Part shown: in pieces, positions 4,533-7,668 of the stretch
Layout of the letters: every line of letters starts with the position of its first letter
How positions within the stretch are numbered: position 1 is the first letter of the stretch
Origin: an uncultured bacterium
GTDB taxonomy: Bacteria > Bacillota > Clostridia > Oscillospirales > Oscillospiraceae
Direction: 5' to 3'
Assembly (NCBI GenBank): GCA_905214155.1
Contig: CAJMLC010000094.1
Span: 1-7,668, forward strand
DNA: 7,668 bases
Translations under genes and position numbers: made by a program
The notes under the pieces: model-generated
The model's database searches: none
Told to the model about the DNA's origin: nothing
Seen by the model: the letters and a program-made list of their open reading frames with translations, nothing else

Positions 4533-5363
4533 TCAGAAGCTGCCGCTGCGGCCGGAGCCGCCGCCGCCCGAGCAGGCAGAGCTGCCGCCTCCGCCGCTGT
4601 CAGACGATTCGTGTTCGATCTTCGTGCGCGTCTCGGTGGTGTGCGTATACTGGTCGCGGCTGGCCGTCAGGTTCAGGCTGCCCGTGACGTAGGCATCGGC
4701 GTGCGTGCCCTTGCGGACGGACTTCATCTTGCCCCGCAGGATCAGGCAGACGATCAACGCGATCACCGCAGAAATGCCCAGGCAGACAAGGATCGTCGTC
4801 CCGATGCCGCTGCCGTCGGAGCCGCCCGCCGAAGAATCGTCCCTGCGAACGGGGTCGCCCGCCTCGGCTCTGGCCAGATATTCGTCGCAGACCTCGAGAT
4901 AATCCTCGAAGCCGTCGTACCAGTCGTCGTCCCGGAAATCGTCGAGGAATTCCTCCTCCATCAATTCCTGCCCGTAGGCGTCAAAGGCATATTCCGCCTT
5001 CGGCCCATAGAAGAACGTGGCATACTTCCGGTTCGACATGCTCAGCATCAGGATCACGCCGTCCCGGTCTTCGCCCAGGCCCAGCGTGTTTTGGTGGTAA
5101 AGCTCATACGCCGTCTCGTAGGGGTCGTCATAGTATTCCGAATAGTCCTCGAGGATCAGCAGATAGATCCCGACGCCATACTGCGCGGAGATCTCCTCCG
5201 CCCGCGCCTCGAGCGTCAGATCCTCGTCGCTCGTCAGAAGGCCGACGGTGTCCGTGATGTTCCAGAGCTGCGGTTCCGTCGCCGGAGCTTCTGCAAAGGC
5301 CGTGCAGCACAGCCCCAGCAGGAGCAGCGCGACCAGCAGGATACAGACAATTCTTCGTTTCAT
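4533..5363 (-). CDS. TPM-domain membrane protein with signal peptide
   Basis: A 276-residue envelope protein. It has a signal peptide at 1-24 (basic MKRR, Leu-rich core, TAFA cleavage), then a TPM (TPM_phosphatase, YgcG-like) domain at about 34-165 with LLTSDEDLTLEARAEEI and the DGVILMLSMSNRK region, and an acidic stretch (136-160). A membrane segment follows at about 187-209, then a basic/polar cytoplasmic tail ending in a Gly/Ser-rich run (256-276) closing in GRSGSF, a tail style common in this family. The TPM domain should face the cell exterior; its activity is not established. ATG at 5363 is chosen because AGGAGGTG (5377-5370) lies 6 bases upstream; the in-frame GTG at 5372 is inside that ribosome site. 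The Shine-Dalgarno touches the stop codon of the zinc-ribbon gene, which suggests translational coupling. It is the last gene of the operon and resembles YdjH of B. subtilis in type and context. Confidence 0.88.
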   Translation of the reverse strand: MKRRIVCILLVALLLLGLCCTAFAEAPATEPQLWNITDTVGLLTSDEDLTLEARAEEISAQYGVGIYLLILEDYSEYYDDPYETAYELYHQNTLGLGEDRDGVILMLSMSNRKYATFFYGPKAEYAFDAYGQELMEEEFLDDFRDDDWYDGFEDYLEVCDEYLARAEAGDPVRRDDSSAGGSDGSGIGTTILVCLGISAVIALIVCLILRGKMKSVRKGTHADAYVTGSLNLTASRDQYTHTTETRTKIEHESSDSGGGGSSACSGGGGSGRSGSF

Positions 5364-5376
5364 CCCGTACACCTCC

Positions 5377-6507
5377 TCACGCCAGCAGGAAAAACGCCGT
5401 GAGCGCCGCCGTCAGCACACCGGTGATGATGCCGAACGTCGCCCAGAACTTTCCCCAGCTCGTCGGCAGATCGCCGACCAGCTTTCCGGTCTGTCCGTTC
5501 ATCGCGAACAGATAGTCCTTCTCCTTCCACTTCGTCGTCAGCATCCAGACCGGCAGCAGCGCATAGTGCACCTTGCCGCGCTTCAGCTTCACGTCCTGAT
5601 CCTCCACGAAGCAGCCGTCGTAGCCGACGACCGTGTCACGCATCGCATCGACCAGCGTCCCCGTGCAGCGACTATCCGCCCGCTCCTGGCTGTCTTCGAC
5701 GCTGACGTCGTATTTGTCCGCGAGGAAACCCGGCAGATACGCCGTGGAGAACGGCTTCAGCTCTTTGTAATCAAACGGCTCGATCGAGTCCATGTGGTCG
5801 TCCGGCATCTTGCTCGACGCATCGACCGGGACCTTCTCAAAGGCGAGCGAGCCCTCGCGGTAGACGTCGAAATGCTCCGTCCGCGTGACCTCATAGTCGC
5901 CCTCGCGGTGTGTATGCGAACGGGAGGCTTTGTAGTTGGCCCAGCCCTCGGCCTCGCCGTCGAACATCCAGAACGGGACGTAGACGCCCTTAATCTCCTG
6001 CACGTGGTTCTCGGCCGAGAACGCCTTCGGCAGGAAGGGCTTTCCCTTGTAGTGCGCCTTCAGCGCCTTGACGGCGTCCTCCTTCGCGAGCTTGAACGGC
6101 AGGACATATTCCGGCTTCAGCGCCCCGGAGAACTTTCCGGGCACGACCGTCGGGTTCCCGCAGTACGGGCAGCTGGTCGCCGCCGTCGTCTCGTCGCAGA
6201 TCAGCTCCGCCCCGCACGACGGGCAGGAATAGGCCCGCATCGCGTCCGCGTCGTCGCCCCAGTCGTCGCTCATGTCCGACGTGTCCCAGCCGCCCTCCGC
6301 GGCCTCCTGTTTCTTTGCCGCCTGCTTCTGCTCTTCCTTTTGCTGCGTCTCGGCCGCCTTCGCCTCTTTTTCCGCGTAGAGCGCCTCGATCTCGGCCACG
6401 TCGTAGGTCGAGCCGCAGTAGTCACATTCCAGCTTCCCCGACGCGCCGACAAAATGCAGTGGGCCGGTACACGCCGGACACTGGTAATTGGTCACCTGTG
6501 TAGGCAT
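5377..6507 (-). CDS. Double zinc-ribbon protein with C-terminal membrane anchor
   Basis: A 376-residue protein with two TFIIB-like zinc ribbons: C10-x2-C13...C28-x2-C31 and C95-x2-C98...C113-x2-C116. They are joined by a charged, Glu/Lys/Gln-rich, probably coiled-coil linker (39-72) and an acidic patch (75-89). A large soluble domain without a name I recognise (125-345; VYVPFWMFDGEAEGW near 175-189 and HYALLPVWMLTTKW near 314-327) leads to one membrane segment at about 355-375 at the very C-terminus. This matches the YdjG type, in which zinc ribbons sit in the cytoplasm and the protein anchors partners at the membrane. The start is the ATG at 6507 (MPTQVTNYQCPAC). The frame stays open to 6621, but those 38 codons overlap the SPFH gene and read as Arg/Ser/Pro-rich shadow. 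The ribosome site is weak (GAGAGAAAG). It lies 37 bases after the SPFH stop. Confidence 0.88.
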   Translation of the reverse strand: MPTQVTNYQCPACTGPLHFVGASGKLECDYCGSTYDVAEIEALYAEKEAKAAETQQKEEQKQAAKKQEAAEGGWDTSDMSDDWGDDADAMRAYSCPSCGAELICDETTAATSCPYCGNPTVVPGKFSGALKPEYVLPFKLAKEDAVKALKAHYKGKPFLPKAFSAENHVQEIKGVYVPFWMFDGEAEGWANYKASRSHTHREGDYEVTRTEHFDVYREGSLAFEKVPVDASSKMPDDHMDSIEPFDYKELKPFSTAYLPGFLADKYDVSVEDSQERADSRCTGTLVDAMRDTVVGYDGCFVEDQDVKLKRGKVHYALLPVWMLTTKWKEKDYLFAMNGQTGKLVGDLPTSWGKFWATFGIITGVLTAALTAFFLLA

Positions 6508-6544
6508 GATGCTTTCTCTCTCATTTCCCTTGCCGTGCGGCCGA

Positions 6545-7668
6545 TCAGGCGAACGGCTTGCCGCACTCGGGGCAGAACTTCGGGTGCTGGCCCTCCGGGG
6601 CCTCCCAGCCGCAGCCGGCACACTTCGCCGGGCCCGCGGGGCGCGGCTTGCCGCACTCGGCGCAGAACTTGCCGTGGTTCACCGCGCCGCAGCTGCACGT
6701 CCAGCTGTCGTCCGCCGGCTTCGGGCTGCCGCATTCGGCGCAGAATTTGCCCGTGTTGCCGGTCTTGCCGCACTTGCACGTCCAGCCGTTCGTGGGCGCT
6801 GCCGGTGCAGCGGGAGCCGGGGCTGGCTGTGCGGCCTGCTGCTGCGCGCCCATCTGATAGAGATTCTGCGCGTTCATGCCGCCCATCTGTCCCGCCATGT
6901 TCATGCCCATGAATGCCATCGCAGGGCCTGCACCCTGATTGGACGCGGCCGACTGCATGGCGGCCGCCTGTGCGCCGACCAGATGTGCCGCCGCCCGCGT
7001 CGGGTCCATGAACGCCGCGTTGCGCTGCATCTCCTTGAGCATCTGCTCGTCTTCCTCGCTCGCCTTGACGCTGGATACGCCGAACGAGACGATTTCCAGA
7101 CCACGCAGATTACGCCACTTGCCAGACAGCACTTCATTCAGCGCGTCGGCCAGCTCCATCGTGTGACCGGGGAGCGCGGAATAGCGGATGCCCATGTCGG
7201 AAATCTTCGCAAACGCGGGCTGAAGCGCGGTAAGCAACTCGGTCTTGAGCTGGCCGTCGAGGCGGTCGCGCGTGTAATCCTCCGACACGTTGCCGCAGAC
7301 GTTCGTATAGAACAGGATCGGGTCGCAGATGCGGTAGCTGTATTCGCCGAAGCAGCGGATCGCGATGTCGATGTCGATGCCCGCTCTCTGGTCAACGACG
7401 CGGAACGGCACCGGGGAGGGCGTGCCATACTTGTTGCCGATGAGCTCTTTGGTATTAAAATAGTACACGCGCTGATCCTTGGGCGGTTCGCCGCCGAAGG
7501 TAAAGCGCTTGCCAATGTTCTTGAACGTGTCGAGGATGCTCGTGCCAAGCTGGCCGGAGAAAATAGACGGCTCGGTCGAGGAATCGTAGACGAACTCGCC
7601 CGGCTCCGCGCAAAGCTCCGTGACCTTGCCCTGATCGACGATGATCATGCACTGGCCGTCAGCCACCG
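6545..7668 (-). CDS. SPFH-domain protein with three C-terminal zinc ribbons (5' end off window)
   Basis: The partial coding region runs off the right edge; 373 codons are visible after a split codon. The visible part begins at VADGQCMIIVDQGKV, which I recognise as internal in homologues, so the GTG at 7666 is probably not the start and some tens of residues are missing. The SPFH/YdjI-like (COG4260) region covers about 1-235: GEFVYDSSTEPSIFSG, a VYYFNTKE strand, FRVVDQRAGIDIDIAIRCFGEYSYRI and LDGQLKTELLTALQPAFAKI. A Met/Gln/Ala/Pro-rich linker (236-293) leads to three zinc ribbons: C297, C299, C309, C312; C324, C326, C335, C338; and C349, C352, C365, C368. It is the first visible gene of the operon and probably a scaffold recruited to the membrane by the two downstream products. 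Its promoter, and any PspA-type neighbour, would lie beyond 7668. Confidence 0.9.
   Translation of the reverse strand, partial: VADGQCMIIVDQGKVTELCAEPGEFVYDSSTEPSIFSGQLGTSILDTFKNIGKRFTFGGEPPKDQRVYYFNTKELIGNKYGTPSPVPFRVVDQRAGIDIDIAIRCFGEYSYRICDPILFYTNVCGNVSEDYTRDRLDGQLKTELLTALQPAFAKISDMGIRYSALPGHTMELADALNEVLSGKWRNLRGLEIVSFGVSSVKASEEDEQMLKEMQRNAAFMDPTRAAAHLVGAQAAAMQSAASNQGAGPAMAFMGMNMAGQMGGMNAQNLYQMGAQQQAAQPAPAPAAPAAPTNGWTCKCGKTGNTGKFCAECGSPKPADDSWTCSCGAVNHGKFCAECGKPRPAGPAKCAGCGWEAPEGQHPKFCPECGKPFA
6554..6755. repeat. In-gene direct repeats encoding the zinc ribbons
   Basis: CGGCTTGCCGCACTCGG occurs exactly at 6554-6570 and 6644-6660, each followed after one differing base by GCAGAACTT. A third, diverged copy (CGGGCTGCCGCATTCGG) lies at 6722-6738. 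Each encodes the ECGKP/ECGSP end of a zinc ribbon (KFC-x-ECG). The near-identity of the first two, 90 bases apart, fits internal duplication or conversion of the ribbon unit, though shared protein motif and codon bias contribute. Confidence 0.65.

Noticed and set aside
6508..6621. 38-codon N-terminal extension of the zinc-ribbon gene
   Set aside because: It overlaps the end of the SPFH gene, is Arg/Ser/Ala/Pro-rich, and lacks a ribosome site; the family-like N-terminus begins at the ATG at 6507.
6554..6755. CRISPR-like direct repeats
   Set aside because: The repeats are inside a coding frame, encode zinc-ribbon motifs, and are irregularly spaced with degenerate copies.
5248..6912. 554-codon open frame on the rightward strand
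   Set aside because: It lies opposite three genes with clear families and is Arg-rich and low in structure, a typical antisense shadow in GC-rich DNA.
1..7668. tRNA, rRNA, insertion sequence or integration site
   Set aside because: No cloverleaf, rRNA core sequence, transposase frame, terminal inverted repeat with target duplication, or integrase was seen on either strand.

Overview
The window looks like chromosomal DNA from a GC-rich, Gram-positive-type gut Firmicute, most likely a clostridial lineage such as Oscillospiraceae/Ruminococcaceae. The reasons are strong AGGAGG-type ribosome binding sites, several intrinsic terminators, GTG/TTG start usage, and a partial SPFH protein whose sequence and tandem zinc-ribbon tail match proteins I know from that group. 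This is inference from style and families, not a database match. No phage, plasmid, insertion sequence, CRISPR array, tRNA or rRNA is visible.

Layout. 1-37 holds nothing I can name. 38-307 carries a small hypothetical gene (leftward) with its terminator. 377-1001 carries a leftward gene for an XRE-type regulator with four predicted membrane segments, plus its terminator. 1002-1388 is the largest gap. It holds the regulator's long leader, a leftward extended -10 promoter covered by a perfect palindrome, two tandem rightward terminators with no obvious rightward gene feeding them, a possible 34-residue small ORF that stops exactly where the first terminator begins, and a rightward promoter. 1398-1931 is a Cys-rich DUF2284-type gene (rightward). 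It overlaps the 3' end of a leftward RluA-type pseudouridine synthase gene (1908-2543) by 24 bases. 2544-2674 holds back-to-back promoters whose -35 boxes lie on the two arms of a 35-bp imperfect palindrome. 2675-4423 is a rightward ABC exporter half-transporter. 4424-4532 holds a GC-rich palindrome and a terminator usable from both sides. 4533-7668 is a leftward operon: SPFH protein (5' end beyond the window), double zinc-ribbon membrane protein, TPM-domain membrane protein.

How the genes work together. The three-gene operon is the clearest functional unit. SPFH, zinc-ribbon and TPM proteins also occur together in the Bacillus subtilis pspA-ydjG-ydjH-ydjI envelope-stress operon, so a membrane-stress or membrane-organisation role is the best inference here; no PspA gene is visible. 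The other genes are single transcription units on alternating strands, and I see no evidence that they share a pathway.

Starts. For three genes (DUF2284, RluA, TPM) the longest reading frame begins at a GTG that lies inside the Shine-Dalgarno sequence. I use the next downstream start, 9 bases on, in all three. The zinc-ribbon gene also has a spurious 38-codon upstream extension that overlaps the SPFH gene.
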